Shown: positions 52,001-61,774 of the stretch, one piece after another
Layout: every line of letters begins with the position of its first letter
Position numbering within the stretch: position 1 is the first letter of the stretch
Origin: Pedobacter nutrimenti
GTDB lineage: Bacteria; Bacteroidota; Bacteroidia; Sphingobacteriales; Sphingobacteriaceae
Reading direction: 5' to 3'
Assembly: GCF_003208655.1 (NCBI RefSeq)
Contig: NZ_QKLU01000003.1
Location: 633,745-697,744, forward strand
DNA length: 64,000 nt
Position numbers and translations under genes: made by a program
The notes under the pieces: generated by a model
Databases searched by the model: none
Seen by the model: only the letters and a program-made list of their open reading frames with translations
Told to the model about the DNA's origin: nothing

Positions 52001-52134
52001 CTTCGGTAAGGGTATTTGCAAATGGAATGAACCTTTTTACCCTTTCAGCAAATAAGCAAATCGACCCGGAAACCTTCGGAAATGGTTATCCGGCGCAAAG
52101 GATTGTAAACGCTGGTGTCAACATTAAACTTTAA
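49075..52134 (+). CDS. SusC/RagA-family TonB-dependent transporter 1
   Basis: 1,019 residues. Signal peptide (LCMVMLVPFFATAQ), carboxypeptidase-like regulatory domain (ITRGQLSNIYGEPLFGVSILN...), TonB plug (AINNALSGRISGLNTLQTTGIPGLDGAGISLRGQ... EIESVTVLKDALATAMLGQRGSGGAILIRTRKG) and a beta-barrel with SusC signature near the C-terminus (FGFEYKGFDFSALLQGA). Imports oligosaccharides across the outer membrane with its SusD lid. The plug sequence IRTRKGE differs from the more usual TTKKG form. The stop is four bases before the SusD start. Confidence 0.96.
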   Translation: MNKLYFNVKGKHLYLKSLSRGLCMVMLVPFFATAQKKPGSKKTKDQVEIAGITRGQLSNIYGEPLFGVSILNKATNLTALSDKKGNYSLMADSGTVLMFSLKGYLTQETKATGRALNLVFTETEKPQASVYRLYDDQKKTTSILSSESIYTRDLTSSPVTAINNALSGRISGLNTLQTTGIPGLDGAGISLRGQNPTVLINGVPRDLSSIDPEEIESVTVLKDALATAMLGQRGSGGAILIRTRKGEVGKQKISFTAQTGLQTPIRLPKPLDAFNYATLYNEALANDGKPPVYTAADLEAYRTGSDPVGHPNVDWYKEILKSNAPFTRYNLNTSGGGNNARYFVAVDYLDQGGLLKTADKNVYNTNADFKRYIVRTNIDVDLTKNLLLNLNLFGRIENGNSPGGSLISGSANLGVNRILNALAATANNAYPMLNPDGSLGGNKDFQNNIYGLSTQSGYTLSYTRDMSADISLKRTLDDVLKGLWLKAMASFNTNLSEVTPRGKTFAVYQAQNGPSGLTYQRFGTDGTIAAGSSTNTAQYKNFYSELSAGFDRTFKDHHINILANASSQNISIYSDLPLSYNTLAGTVSYDYKGKYLAEAAMSYSGLNRYRDDKRYGFFPAAGLGWNIAKEDFMKGTSAWLNTLKLRASYGRTGNANIGYFVYNQYFADGPGYYFGAGSGTFVYSAAEQQLANPNATWEKADKLNLGLDGGLFNNKLSFSVEYYNNKYFDLMQTRGRNTAIIGNSYPLENIGISRYKGIDATASYRNNLNNFNYFVSGNITSNNKIVEYQDEVFRPYDWMKRTGQRTDQIFGYIADGFYKDAADIAASPKTEGYNPVPGDIKYKDLNNDGVINQFDQKALKNNRPMIYYGLSFGFEYKGFDFSALLQGAANRSIYVSGSTQWEFQDDGKGQAYAQHLDRWTPATAATATYPRLSIGSNPNNQASSSFWLQSGNYMRLKNMEVGYTLPQRLVSKIKLASVRVFANGMNLFTLSANKQIDPETFGNGYPAQRIVNAGVNIKL

Positions 52135-52138
52135 TCGT

Positions 52139-53800
52139 ATGAAAAGTATACTATATACCTTACTTGGTGTGCTGCTGTGCCTGAGCGCCTGTAAGAAAAA
52201 CAATATTGAACAGGTCCCGCTGGAAAAATGGACAGATGGGATCATTTTTGATCCTTCTGATTCCCTGGGTAATTATGCCAAAAACTTCCTGAATGATATT
52301 TATACAGGACTGCCAACTGGTTATAACCGCATTGGAAACCTTTTTGGGACCACCACTACCTACGATGTGCTGGATGCGGCAAGTGACGATGCCATTGCTT
52401 CCAAAACCTCCAGTACCATTGAGGCTTTTACCAATGGAAGAATCAGTAGTTCCAATGTGGTGGACGACGCCTGGGCCAAAAACTATTCGGGCATCCGGAA
52501 AGTAAATATTTTTTTGGCCAACGTAGGAAAAGTGCCCTTTAAGCAATCTATGATCACGGAAAAAAATTACTGGATCGCTGAAAGCAGGTTTTTAAGGGCC
52601 ATGTTTTATTTTGAACTGATCAAACGCTACAGGGGCGTACCCTTGCTGGGCGACCGGATCCTGACCATAGATGATGACCTTTCCCTAAAAAGAAATACGC
52701 TGGAAGAATGCGTACAATATGTTCTGTCGGAAATTGAAGCGGTGAAGGACCAGCTGAGGCCAAATCCGCTACAGGATGCCGATATAGGCAGGGCATCCAA
52801 AGCCGCTGCTCTGGCCTTAAAATCCCGTTTGCTTTTGTATATGGCCAGTCCATTGTACAACATGGGCAATGACCCAGGCAAATGGCTGCTGGCAGCGAAT
52901 GCAGCAAAAGACCTGATGAACCTCAGCAGCAGCATAGGCCTGGAAAGTGTGTACCTCAACGTGTTTACCACCCGCAAAAACAAAGAGGTGATCCTGGCTT
53001 TTCAGAAGACGGTAAACCAGGGGGTGGAAAAAGACAATGCACCGGTAGGTTATACCGATGCAGTGGCCAGTAATGGCTTAACCAGTCCGACCCAGGAACT
53101 GGTGGATGCTTTTGAAATGAAAAACGGAAAAGCCATTACAGATCCTTCTTCGGGTTATAGTGCAGGCAATCCTTATGTGAACCGTGATCCCCGTTTTTAC
53201 AATACCATATTTCATAACGGGATGATGTGGGTCAAACGGGCCGTCCAGACTTTTGAGGGCGGTTTGGATAAGCCGGGCGGCATTGTAACCCAAACGCGTA
53301 CTGGCTATTACATGCGTAAATTTATGGCCGATTTTTCTACCGCCACCACCTATAGCAACCAGACCCATAACCCCGTCATTTTTCGCTATGCAGAAACCTT
53401 GCTAAATTTTGCGGAAGCACAAAATGAATACGCCGGGCCAACAGCAGAAGTTAAAAAAGCAATAGAAGACATCCGTCAGCGGGCCGGGCTGGTCCCTTTT
53501 GCCCTGTCGGCAGCTTTAAGCAAAGAGCAGATGAGGGATGTGATCCGGCATGAAAGAAGGGTGGAAATGGCTTTTGAAGAACAGCGTTTCTGGGACATCA
53601 GAAGATGGAAAATTGCAGAAAATGTATTGAACGGAAAATTGCATGGGATGCGCATTACGCAAACCAGCCCGGGCGTATTCAGTTATGCACCTTATGAGGC
53701 CAATACGGTTTCTTTTGATGCGGCTAAAATGTACAGTTATCCCATCCCTTATTCCGAGATCACAAAAAACACAAACTTAACCCAAAATCAGGGCTGGTAA
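52139..53800 (+). CDS. SusD-family glycan-binding lipoprotein 1
   Basis: 553 residues from the ATG at 52139; the in-frame ATG at 52115 lies inside susC. Lipoprotein signal LLGVLLCLSACKKN. SusD landmarks: tetratricopeptide-like helices (ESRFLRAMFYFELIKRYRGVPLL), RASKAAALALKSRLLLYMASPLYN, and the C-terminal RHERRVEMAFEEQRFWDIRRWKIAE. Sits on the outer-membrane surface and lids the SusC channel. Co-transcribed with it. Confidence 0.96.
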   Translation: MKSILYTLLGVLLCLSACKKNNIEQVPLEKWTDGIIFDPSDSLGNYAKNFLNDIYTGLPTGYNRIGNLFGTTTTYDVLDAASDDAIASKTSSTIEAFTNGRISSSNVVDDAWAKNYSGIRKVNIFLANVGKVPFKQSMITEKNYWIAESRFLRAMFYFELIKRYRGVPLLGDRILTIDDDLSLKRNTLEECVQYVLSEIEAVKDQLRPNPLQDADIGRASKAAALALKSRLLLYMASPLYNMGNDPGKWLLAANAAKDLMNLSSSIGLESVYLNVFTTRKNKEVILAFQKTVNQGVEKDNAPVGYTDAVASNGLTSPTQELVDAFEMKNGKAITDPSSGYSAGNPYVNRDPRFYNTIFHNGMMWVKRAVQTFEGGLDKPGGIVTQTRTGYYMRKFMADFSTATTYSNQTHNPVIFRYAETLLNFAEAQNEYAGPTAEVKKAIEDIRQRAGLVPFALSAALSKEQMRDVIRHERRVEMAFEEQRFWDIRRWKIAENVLNGKLHGMRITQTSPGVFSYAPYEANTVSFDAAKMYSYPIPYSEITKNTNLTQNQGW

Positions 53801-53840
53801 ATACTGCCGCTCCATTTTTGAAACAAACAAAACTCAGGTT

Positions 53841-56800
53841 ATGCAAAGAATACGATATATAATAGCTGTACTGTTTTTTCTGGCACCAGGATATCTTCTG
53901 GCCCAGCAAAATAAAGTGATCAGGGGACTGGTCCGTGAAAGTGGCGGGGTATTGCCCGGAGCTACGGTCACCGAAAAGGACCTGCCCAGTAACGGTACCC
54001 TGACTGCAGCCGACGGTACATTTAAACTCAGCTTAAAAGGAAACTCTAAAATAATTGTGGTCCGCAGCATTGGTTTTATTTCCCAGGAAGTGAATGTGGG
54101 CAATAAGCAAGACATTACCATAAGCCTGGCTGTAGATGCAAAAGGTTTGGAAGAAGTACTGGTGGTTGGTTTTGGTAAACAGAAAAAGATTACCAATACC
54201 GGGGCCGTAAGTTCCATTAATGCCTCAGAGATCAGGCAAAATCCAACTGCCAGTGTGCAAAATACCCTGGCCGGCCGTTTGCCAGGTTTCTTTTCCCAGC
54301 AAAGGAGCGGACAGCCTGGTAAAGATGGTGCTGACTTTTTTATCCGTGGGGTAAGCAGTTATACGTCCGGACAAAGGCCTTTGATTATTGTAGATGATAT
54401 TGAATACAGCTATTCGGATGTAGCCCAGCTGGACCCGAACGAGATCGAAAATATTTCAATTTTAAAAGATGCCTCTACCACTGCCATTTATGGGGTAAAA
54501 GGGGCCAATGGCGTAATGGTCATTACCACCAGACGGGGGCAATCCGGTACCCCGGTTATTAATTTTAAAACAGAATTGGGTTTACAGCAGAAAACCTTTA
54601 CGCCAAAATTCCTGGGTGCATACGATGCGGCTGTGCTCACCAACCAGGCATTGGTAAACAGCGATCAGACCAAGCGTTTTACCGATCGTGACCTGGAATT
54701 GTTTAAAAACGGGACTGATCCTTACGGTCATCCCGATGTCGATTGGTACAATACCCTGATGAACCGGACGGCTTTAATTTCCAGGACCAATCTGGACATT
54801 TCAGGCGGGACCGAAAGCGTAAAATATTTTGTTTCTCTGGGCTATTTATGGCAAAATGGTGCGTTAAAAGATTTTAGTGCCAAAAATGAGGTCAACAATA
54901 CCCATTATTATAAACGTTATAATTTTCGTTCTAATTTAGACATACAGGCCACCAAAACCCTGAACCTCCGTTTGGACATGACCGGCCGTTTTGGTGAAAC
55001 CAACGAACCCATTACCAACAGTCCAAACAGCAACGGCCTGATCGGGGAAATTTACAGTTATAATTTTCTGCCGCCGTTTGCTTATCCGATATACAATCCC
55101 GACGGTACGTATGGAACCAATGCGGCTTTAAGTTCAACCAATGTGGTGGGCCGGTTGGCCACACAAGGGTACAACAGAAGTTTTGACAACGACCTGAACA
55201 TTACTTTTGGCGGAACCCAGAAACTGGATATGCTGACAGAAGGTTTGTCGGCAAAAGCGCTGATCTCCTATGCCAGTTCCCAGACCAATACCAGGGGCCT
55301 GAGCAGGACAAGTACTTATTTTCCGCAGTACTATTACAATCCGGATAACAATACCTATACCCCTAAAGATGCCACTGTTTACCGTTTGCCCGCTTATGTC
55401 TTAACCCGTACTGCGGGCGGGGTTTCCAGAACGACCAATATCCAGGCTTCCTTAAATTACGACCATACTTTTGGTGCACACCGGGCTTACGGCTTGGCTT
55501 TGTATAACCAGAACAGTTACATCCAGAACGACAATGGGGTAGCAGGATCCAGTATTCCTGCAAATTTCAGGGGCATTACCCTAAGGACAGGTTATGATTT
55601 TAAACAGAAATACCTCTTCGAATTTAATGCCGCCTATAACGGGACCGATAAATTTGTTGGACAGAAACGTTATGGCTGGTTCCCGGCCCTGTCTGCGGGA
55701 TGGAACATTGCCGAAGAATCCTTTTTCAAAAAGAACATCCCGGTGGTCAACTTATTTAAAATCCGGGGATCTTACGGGCTTGTTGGATCGGATAATATTG
55801 GCGACTCTAAATTTGTGTACGATCAGGTGTATACCAATGACGGCAGTTATTCTTTTGGACAACAGCACAACAACTACAATGGAATAAAAGAAGGCGCACT
55901 GGGAAATGACAACATTACCTGGGAAAAAGAAAAGAAAGCCGATGTAGGATTGGACGTATCCATGTTTGGAGGTAAGCTCTCTTTTACCGTCGATTATTTT
56001 AACAATAACCGTTACGACATCTTAACCGCAAGGGCAAGTGTACCTCTAATTGTAGGTATTGGTTTGCCTCCGGTGAACCTTGGAAAAGTAAACAACAGGG
56101 GATGGGACGGGGAAATCAATTACCGCAGCAACATTAAGGATTTCCAGTATTTTTTAAGGGGGACTTTTTCTTATGCAAAAAACAAAATTATATTCAGGGA
56201 TGAGGCCAATCCGCGTTATCCATGGCTGGCCCGTACCGGACAATCTATTGGTCAGGGCTTTGGATACATTTTTGACGGTTTTTATCAGGATGCGGCAGAT
56301 ATTGCAAACAGTGCCAAACCCACCACAAGCATTAAACCCGGTGACATTAAATACAAAGACCTGAACGGCGACGGGATTATAGATGCCCTTGACCAAAGGG
56401 CCATTGGGCACCCGAACCTGCCCAGCACCACCCTTGGACTAACACTTGGTTTCAGTTATAAAGGATTTAGTTTCAGCATGCTGATGCAGGGGTCATTTGG
56501 ATACAGCATGTATTTTGCTTCGGAAGCGATAGAGGCTTTGAGTGCTAATTTTCAACCCATTCACCTGCAGGCCTGGACACCTGAACTGGGCAATAACGCG
56601 AAATTTCCGTTACTGGGCACCAACAGCACCATCAGCAGGGCCAATGTTTCTCCTTCGGATTTCTGGTTGATAGATGCCAAATACCTGCGCCTGAAAACCA
56701 TGGAGGTGGGCTACCAGTTGCCTTCCCGATGGATCAAAAAAATCGGTCTGAAGGGGGTCAGGGTATATGCCAATGGTTATAACCTGCTCACCTGGACCAA

Positions 56801-56927
56801 TGTCGATAAATTTTACCAGGCGGATCCCGAATCTGTAAATGCTTCAGGAGGTATTATCAATACCGGGGCCATTACTGCCTATCCGAACCAGCGCATTTAC
56901 AATTTTGGAGCATCATTTTCATTATAA
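53841..56927 (+). CDS. SusC/RagA-family TonB-dependent transporter 2
   Basis: 1,028 residues. Signal peptide ending LAQQNKV, a CarboxypepD-reg-like domain (GLVRESGGVLPGATVTEKD), the usual linker LEEVLVVGFGKQKKITNTGAVSSI, plug (PTASVQNTLAGRLPGFFSQQRSGQPGKDG... IENISILKDASTTAIYGVKGANGVMVITTRRGQ) and barrel ending in IYNFGASFSL. It follows the typical pattern more closely than SusC 1. A second SusC-SusD pair means two substrates or two fragment sizes may be taken up. Confidence 0.96.
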   Translation: MQRIRYIIAVLFFLAPGYLLAQQNKVIRGLVRESGGVLPGATVTEKDLPSNGTLTAADGTFKLSLKGNSKIIVVRSIGFISQEVNVGNKQDITISLAVDAKGLEEVLVVGFGKQKKITNTGAVSSINASEIRQNPTASVQNTLAGRLPGFFSQQRSGQPGKDGADFFIRGVSSYTSGQRPLIIVDDIEYSYSDVAQLDPNEIENISILKDASTTAIYGVKGANGVMVITTRRGQSGTPVINFKTELGLQQKTFTPKFLGAYDAAVLTNQALVNSDQTKRFTDRDLELFKNGTDPYGHPDVDWYNTLMNRTALISRTNLDISGGTESVKYFVSLGYLWQNGALKDFSAKNEVNNTHYYKRYNFRSNLDIQATKTLNLRLDMTGRFGETNEPITNSPNSNGLIGEIYSYNFLPPFAYPIYNPDGTYGTNAALSSTNVVGRLATQGYNRSFDNDLNITFGGTQKLDMLTEGLSAKALISYASSQTNTRGLSRTSTYFPQYYYNPDNNTYTPKDATVYRLPAYVLTRTAGGVSRTTNIQASLNYDHTFGAHRAYGLALYNQNSYIQNDNGVAGSSIPANFRGITLRTGYDFKQKYLFEFNAAYNGTDKFVGQKRYGWFPALSAGWNIAEESFFKKNIPVVNLFKIRGSYGLVGSDNIGDSKFVYDQVYTNDGSYSFGQQHNNYNGIKEGALGNDNITWEKEKKADVGLDVSMFGGKLSFTVDYFNNNRYDILTARASVPLIVGIGLPPVNLGKVNNRGWDGEINYRSNIKDFQYFLRGTFSYAKNKIIFRDEANPRYPWLARTGQSIGQGFGYIFDGFYQDAADIANSAKPTTSIKPGDIKYKDLNGDGIIDALDQRAIGHPNLPSTTLGLTLGFSYKGFSFSMLMQGSFGYSMYFASEAIEALSANFQPIHLQAWTPELGNNAKFPLLGTNSTISRANVSPSDFWLIDAKYLRLKTMEVGYQLPSRWIKKIGLKGVRVYANGYNLLTWTNVDKFYQADPESVNASGGIINTGAITAYPNQRIYNFGASFSL

Positions 56928-56946
56928 CATTTAAAATTTTCAGCTC

Positions 56947-58689
56947 ATGAAGATAAAAACGATATACCTGCTTATGGCCGTCCTGCTGATCTCTGCAGGG
57001 GCCTGCAAAAAAGGAGGTTTCCTGGATGCAAAGCAACCCAGTGACCTGAATGAACAAACTACTTTTACAGATAGTGTAAGGACCATTGCTTTCCTGACCA
57101 GGATCTATACAGAGGTGGGTTTTAATTTTGATGCCAACAGGTGGGAAGGTGGTGGTCATCCGGTCCTGGCCGATGAGGCCATTCCAGTGCGTTACACTGG
57201 TCCACAGAACGATGCCATTTTAATGGCCAGCGGGGCCCTTTCGGCCTCCAGTACCAATGTGAGCAAACAAGTGCAAGTCCTCAACAACTGGAAAACACCC
57301 TGGGAAAACATCCGCAGGGCCAATGTCTTTTTAAAAGATGTAGACAAAAGTCCTTTAAGTGCGGGTTTGAAAAGACAGTTTAAAGCAGAGGCCCGTTTTT
57401 TAAGGGCCTGGTATTACTTTCAGCTGGTTAAGGTGTATGGTGGGGTTCCCCTGATTGGAGACGTCACCTATGTCGCTACCGATAACATCGACCTGCCGCG
57501 TTCCAGCTATGGCGATTGTGTAAATTATATCGTTAGTGAATGCGATGCGGCGGCAAATGACCTGCCCACTTTTGCCGGTCAGCTGCAGCAGGATTATGGC
57601 AGGGTAACCAAGGGCGCCTGCATGGGACTAAAATCAAGAATGTTGCTGTATGCGGCCAGCCCCTTGTTTAATGGTGGCGGAATTGCGACAGATGGAAACC
57701 TGAAAAATATCACCGGCTACCCCAGTGCCGATCCTGAGCGATGGAACAAAGCTGCGCAGGCTGCAAAAGACATCATCAGTTCGGGCAGCTACAGTTTGCT
57801 GGAAGACAATTCCACCCGTATGGGCTATGGTTTTTACAGTGTTTTCCTAAAGCGTTACAACAATGAATATTTGTTTGCGGCCATGAAAGCGCCCAACCGG
57901 GAATATGAAAACAACCTGTTGCCAACTTCCAGGACCAGTGCCGGAAAATCCAGCGTACCTACCCAGGGTATGGTAGATGCTTTTGGAATGGAAAATGGTT
58001 TGCCGATTACCGACCCTGCTTCAGGTTATAACCCGAATGATCCTTATGTAAAAAGGGACCCGCGATTTGGCAATAGTGTCATTTACAATGGCTCTAAATT
58101 CTTTTTATCCAGCAGTAATGCCATGGTTGCGGTCAACACCTATGTAGGGGCAAGTCCGGACGGTCCGGCAGCTACAGGCCCGATTGCCATTTCGGGCTAT
58201 TACTGGAGAAAAATGATGATTGAAGATGGGGGCGGCAATACAGACCGCTGTTATCCTTTAATCCGCTACGCTGAAATTCTGCTGAATTATGCAGAGGCAC
58301 TCAACGAATACCAGGGACCGGTCAGTGAAGTGTACAATGCACTGGTGCAAATCAGAAGAAGGGCAGGTATTTTAGCAGGAACTTCCGGTAATTATGGTTT
58401 AAAGCCCGGAATGAGTAAGGAAGACATGCGTTTGCTGATTCAAAACGAACGCCGTGTGGAACTTGCCCTGGAAGAGCACCGTTTATGGGACGTAAGAAGA
58501 TGGAAAATTGCAGAAGTTACAGATAATGCCATGTCAAGGGGAATGAAAATCACTAAAAATGGGAATAACTTCAGTTATGAAGTGATTGACCTGAAACCTC
58601 ATGCTTTCCGGCCAGCGTTTTATCTTTTCCCGATACCAGAATCGGAAATTGCCAAATCACCTAAACTGATGCAGAACCCGGGCTGGTAA
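56947..58689 (+). CDS. SusD-family glycan-binding lipoprotein 2
   Basis: 580 residues. Lipoprotein signal LLISAGACKKGG. SusD landmarks: QFKAEARFLRAWYYFQLVKVYGGVPLIGDV, GACMGLKSRMLLYAASPLFNGGG, and NERRVELALEEHRLWDVRRWKIAE. Starts 19 bases after SusC 2. Partners that transporter. Confidence 0.96.
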   Translation: MKIKTIYLLMAVLLISAGACKKGGFLDAKQPSDLNEQTTFTDSVRTIAFLTRIYTEVGFNFDANRWEGGGHPVLADEAIPVRYTGPQNDAILMASGALSASSTNVSKQVQVLNNWKTPWENIRRANVFLKDVDKSPLSAGLKRQFKAEARFLRAWYYFQLVKVYGGVPLIGDVTYVATDNIDLPRSSYGDCVNYIVSECDAAANDLPTFAGQLQQDYGRVTKGACMGLKSRMLLYAASPLFNGGGIATDGNLKNITGYPSADPERWNKAAQAAKDIISSGSYSLLEDNSTRMGYGFYSVFLKRYNNEYLFAAMKAPNREYENNLLPTSRTSAGKSSVPTQGMVDAFGMENGLPITDPASGYNPNDPYVKRDPRFGNSVIYNGSKFFLSSSNAMVAVNTYVGASPDGPAATGPIAISGYYWRKMMIEDGGGNTDRCYPLIRYAEILLNYAEALNEYQGPVSEVYNALVQIRRRAGILAGTSGNYGLKPGMSKEDMRLLIQNERRVELALEEHRLWDVRRWKIAEVTDNAMSRGMKITKNGNNFSYEVIDLKPHAFRPAFYLFPIPESEIAKSPKLMQNPGW

Positions 58690-58713
58690 ATGACTATGTT
58701 TAAATAAATAAAA

Positions 58714-60141
58714 ATGAACATGAATAAATCTATAAGTGCCGGGCTGTTGGTTTTGGGAATGCTTTGCCTGTCTGCAAACCAACTTCGGGCGCAAAACAAA
58801 TATTATGTGGATAACGGACTGGGCAATGATGCCTGGTCCGGAACATCCGAAAAACAAGCCTGGAAATCATTGGACAAGGTCAATTCGGTCGTTTTTAAAG
58901 CCGGTGACCAGATCTACTTTAAAAGAGGCGGCCAGTGGACAGGGCAGCTTTTGCCCAGCGGTTCGGGGACAAAGGAAAATCCCATTCTGTTTAGTGCCTA
59001 TGGTAAAGGCAATCTGCCTGCCATTTCAGCTCAGGGAAAATTTAAGGATGTGGTGCTGATTAAAAACAGCAGTAATATTGCCCTGGAATATTTTGATTTA
59101 TCGAACAAAGACAGTCTGGTCAATGAGCAGAAAACAGGCCCTGTGGGGGTACGCATTCTTTCAGAAAATATTGGGACCATTTCCAACATCCGTTTATCGA
59201 ACCTTTACATTCACGATATTAACGGCGACAATAAAAAAGGCAGCAACGAAGGAAACGGAATTTTCTGGGATTGTCAGGGCCCCAAACCAAGTAATATTGA
59301 AAACCTGCTGATTGAAAACTGCAGGCTGCTGCGGGTAGACCGCAACGGCATCAGGGGCAACGGGACTTTCGGTTTCAGGACCAATTGGTTTCCCAATAAA
59401 AACCTGGTGATTCGCGGTTGTACCCTGGAAGATATAGGAGGGGACGGGATTGTCATCAAAGCCTTTGATGGCTCGCTTGTGGAACACAACAAACTATTCT
59501 ACACACGGACCAGGGCAAAGGACAATGCAGTGGGCATCTGGCCGCACAGCAGTGACAATACGCTGATCCAGTTTAATGAAGTCGCCTTCACCAAAAACAT
59601 AAATTTTGCCAATGACGGGCAGTCTTTTGACATAGATGGCAATTGCAGCAATACCATTATCCAGAACAATTACAGTCACGACAATGAAGGTGGTTTTATG
59701 CTGGTAATTTCCGATGCGATCAATGAGAAAAGTAAAATGACCACCAATAGCATTATTCGCAATAACCTGAGTATCAATGACGGAAACAACCGCCGCCGGC
59801 TATTCAATTTTGCACTGGTCACCGACAGCACACAGGTATATGGTAATGTGTTTTACAACAATTCAAAAGATCCAAAAAAAATAGAACTGTTGGATATTGA
59901 GCATGGTATTGCCAAAAACATTGTTTTTGAAAACAACGAGTTTGACTATAGAAACGGCACCCGGGGTGTTTTCACTAAGTCAGCAAAACAGTACGAGGCA
60001 GTCCGCTGGATTGGAAATTCCTTTAAAGGAAATATTGAGGGGCGCGAAAGACTGCTAGGCAAGAGCGAAGGAAAAAATGAAGGGCTAAAGAAAAACCGCA
60101 AAGAATTTCCCTGGAAATTCCTGAAAGAAAACGGGCTATAA
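58714..60141 (+). CDS. Secreted right-handed beta-helix protein (polysaccharide-lyase-like)
   Basis: 475 residues; an in-frame ATG two codons later is an equally possible start. Signal peptide to about residue 26 (LSANQLRAQ). Then KYYVDNGLGNDAWSGTSEKQAWKSLDKVNSVVFKAGDQIYFKRGG, a common opening of secreted beta-helix proteins, and many N/D-rich coils (NLLIENCRLLRVDRNGIRG, NLVIRGCTLEDIGGDGIVIKAFDGSLVEHNKL, NTIIQNNYSHDNEGGFML). Such proteins in susCD operons are usually lyases or hydrolases of acidic polysaccharides. I see no family-specific catalytic residues, so lyase activity is a guess. Confidence 0.85.
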   Translation: MNMNKSISAGLLVLGMLCLSANQLRAQNKYYVDNGLGNDAWSGTSEKQAWKSLDKVNSVVFKAGDQIYFKRGGQWTGQLLPSGSGTKENPILFSAYGKGNLPAISAQGKFKDVVLIKNSSNIALEYFDLSNKDSLVNEQKTGPVGVRILSENIGTISNIRLSNLYIHDINGDNKKGSNEGNGIFWDCQGPKPSNIENLLIENCRLLRVDRNGIRGNGTFGFRTNWFPNKNLVIRGCTLEDIGGDGIVIKAFDGSLVEHNKLFYTRTRAKDNAVGIWPHSSDNTLIQFNEVAFTKNINFANDGQSFDIDGNCSNTIIQNNYSHDNEGGFMLVISDAINEKSKMTTNSIIRNNLSINDGNNRRRLFNFALVTDSTQVYGNVFYNNSKDPKKIELLDIEHGIAKNIVFENNEFDYRNGTRGVFTKSAKQYEAVRWIGNSFKGNIEGRERLLGKSEGKNEGLKKNRKEFPWKFLKENGL

Positions 60142-60172
60142 AACAACATCATCACCCTATAAAAAGAACCCT

Positions 60173-61771
60173 ATGATCACTAAATTTTTAACCATCACTT
60201 TGCTGGCGGGAGCCAGTTTAATGTCTTGTAAAAAAGCCGATCTGCAAAGCAACGCCAAACTGGAGGCCCTTGCCCTGGCAGATGCAGCAAGCGATACGGT
60301 ATACACCAGCCCCCAGGCCCGCAACCTGAACCTCATTTATTTTGTACCCAATGACCTGGATACCCTTACCGGCTATCAGAAACGTTTAAGTGAGCTGATG
60401 CTCTGGACAAGGGATTTCTTTAAGTCCGAAATGAACCGGAACGGATATGGCGACAAAACCTTTGGTTTGTACACCAACGGAACCGGGAGCCGGGTAAAAA
60501 TTATAACCATCAGGGGCACCAAAGCAAAAACGGAATATTCTTATTCCAGTGGTGCGGGCAATGTACAGGCCGAAGTGAACGCTTATTTTGCAGCCCATCC
60601 CGGAGAAAAAACCAGCGAGCATACGCTGGTCATTTTGCCTCGCTATTCTTTTAAAGCTGATGGTACCCCAAGTGGCGGGCCTTTTTTTGGTTTGGGCAAA
60701 TGGTGTTTTGCGCTGGACTACGAAGGGATGGACATCAAAAACCTGGGCAAAAGTGATACCGAGGGCAATCGTTTCAGTGTATGGTTCGGAGGCATGGTGC
60801 ATGAACTTGGCCATGGTTTAAACCTGCCGCACAATTGTCAGAAAGTCTCTGAAAATGTGACCTTGGGCATGGCTTTAATGTGGGCCGGAAACGGAACGCT
60901 CGGAAAATCAAAAACTTTTCTGACCGCTACCGATTGCGCCATTTTGAACGTAAACCAGATTTTTAACAATGACAGTAAAACTTATTACGGAACCGTTAAT
61001 GCCCGGTTGACCAAAATTCATGCAGATTACGATGCAAATAAGGCGGCAATAGTCCTCTCGGGAAGGTTCAGCACAGATACCAAAGTAACCAGTGTGGTTT
61101 ACTACAATGATCCGAACGTAAATAACGAAGGTACCGGGGTCAACCACGACTATAATGCCACCACCTGGGAGTCCAAGGCCATTGGCCTGGACAGTTTTTA
61201 TGTAGAAATGCCCATTTCCGAGTTTAAGTATAAAGACGCAAGCCCTTACGAACTTCGGCTAAAGCTGGTCCATGAAAATGGCAATGTAACCCAGGCCACT
61301 TATAATTATAAATTTGTCAATGCTTTACCGGTGCTGGAGTTCAGTTCTAAAAACGAAATCAGTAAAAGTACCTGGAGCATTGCCGCATACAGTTCTCAGC
61401 AAACGACCTCGCCGGCCATGAATGTGATTGACAACAACCTGTCTACCGGATGGCACAGCCAATGGTCGGTGGCACCAGCGGCAAGTTATCCCCATTTCAT
61501 TACCATTGATATTGGCCTGCAGCAAAGCCTGGATGGATTTACGATTCTGAATGCCGACCGAAGGGCCATTAAAGATGCAGATATCCTGTACAGCAATGAT
61601 GGAATCAATTTCAGTCTTGCAGCCAGTTATCAGATCCCTAAACTGGGTTCGGTTCAGAATTTTGCTTTTCCTTCTACGCTGACCTTCCGCTACATTAAAC
61701 TACTGGCCAAATCGAGCTGGGACGGAGAGCAGTTCGCCCAATTTGCAGAAATAGGCCTTTACAAAAACTAA
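60173..61771 (+). CDS. Lipoprotein metalloprotease-like protein with discoidin domain
   Basis: 532 residues. Lipoprotein signal (LLAGASLMSCKKAD). The central domain contains HELGHGLNLPH (residues 210-220), which has the metzincin form HExxHxxxxxH, though the usual Gly at position 8 is Asn. A candidate Met-turn is seen in LGMALMWAGN. The C-terminal ~140 residues (STWSIAAYSSQQTTSPAMNVIDNNLSTGWHSQWS... FRYIKLLAKSSWDGEQFAQFAEIGLY) form an F5/8 type C (discoidin) glycan-binding domain. A surface protease within a glycan operon could act on glycoproteins. Confidence 0.82.
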   Translation: MITKFLTITLLAGASLMSCKKADLQSNAKLEALALADAASDTVYTSPQARNLNLIYFVPNDLDTLTGYQKRLSELMLWTRDFFKSEMNRNGYGDKTFGLYTNGTGSRVKIITIRGTKAKTEYSYSSGAGNVQAEVNAYFAAHPGEKTSEHTLVILPRYSFKADGTPSGGPFFGLGKWCFALDYEGMDIKNLGKSDTEGNRFSVWFGGMVHELGHGLNLPHNCQKVSENVTLGMALMWAGNGTLGKSKTFLTATDCAILNVNQIFNNDSKTYYGTVNARLTKIHADYDANKAAIVLSGRFSTDTKVTSVVYYNDPNVNNEGTGVNHDYNATTWESKAIGLDSFYVEMPISEFKYKDASPYELRLKLVHENGNVTQATYNYKFVNALPVLEFSSKNEISKSTWSIAAYSSQQTTSPAMNVIDNNLSTGWHSQWSVAPAASYPHFITIDIGLQQSLDGFTILNADRRAIKDADILYSNDGINFSLAASYQIPKLGSVQNFAFPSTLTFRYIKLLAKSSWDGEQFAQFAEIGLYKN

Positions 61772-61774
61772 TTT

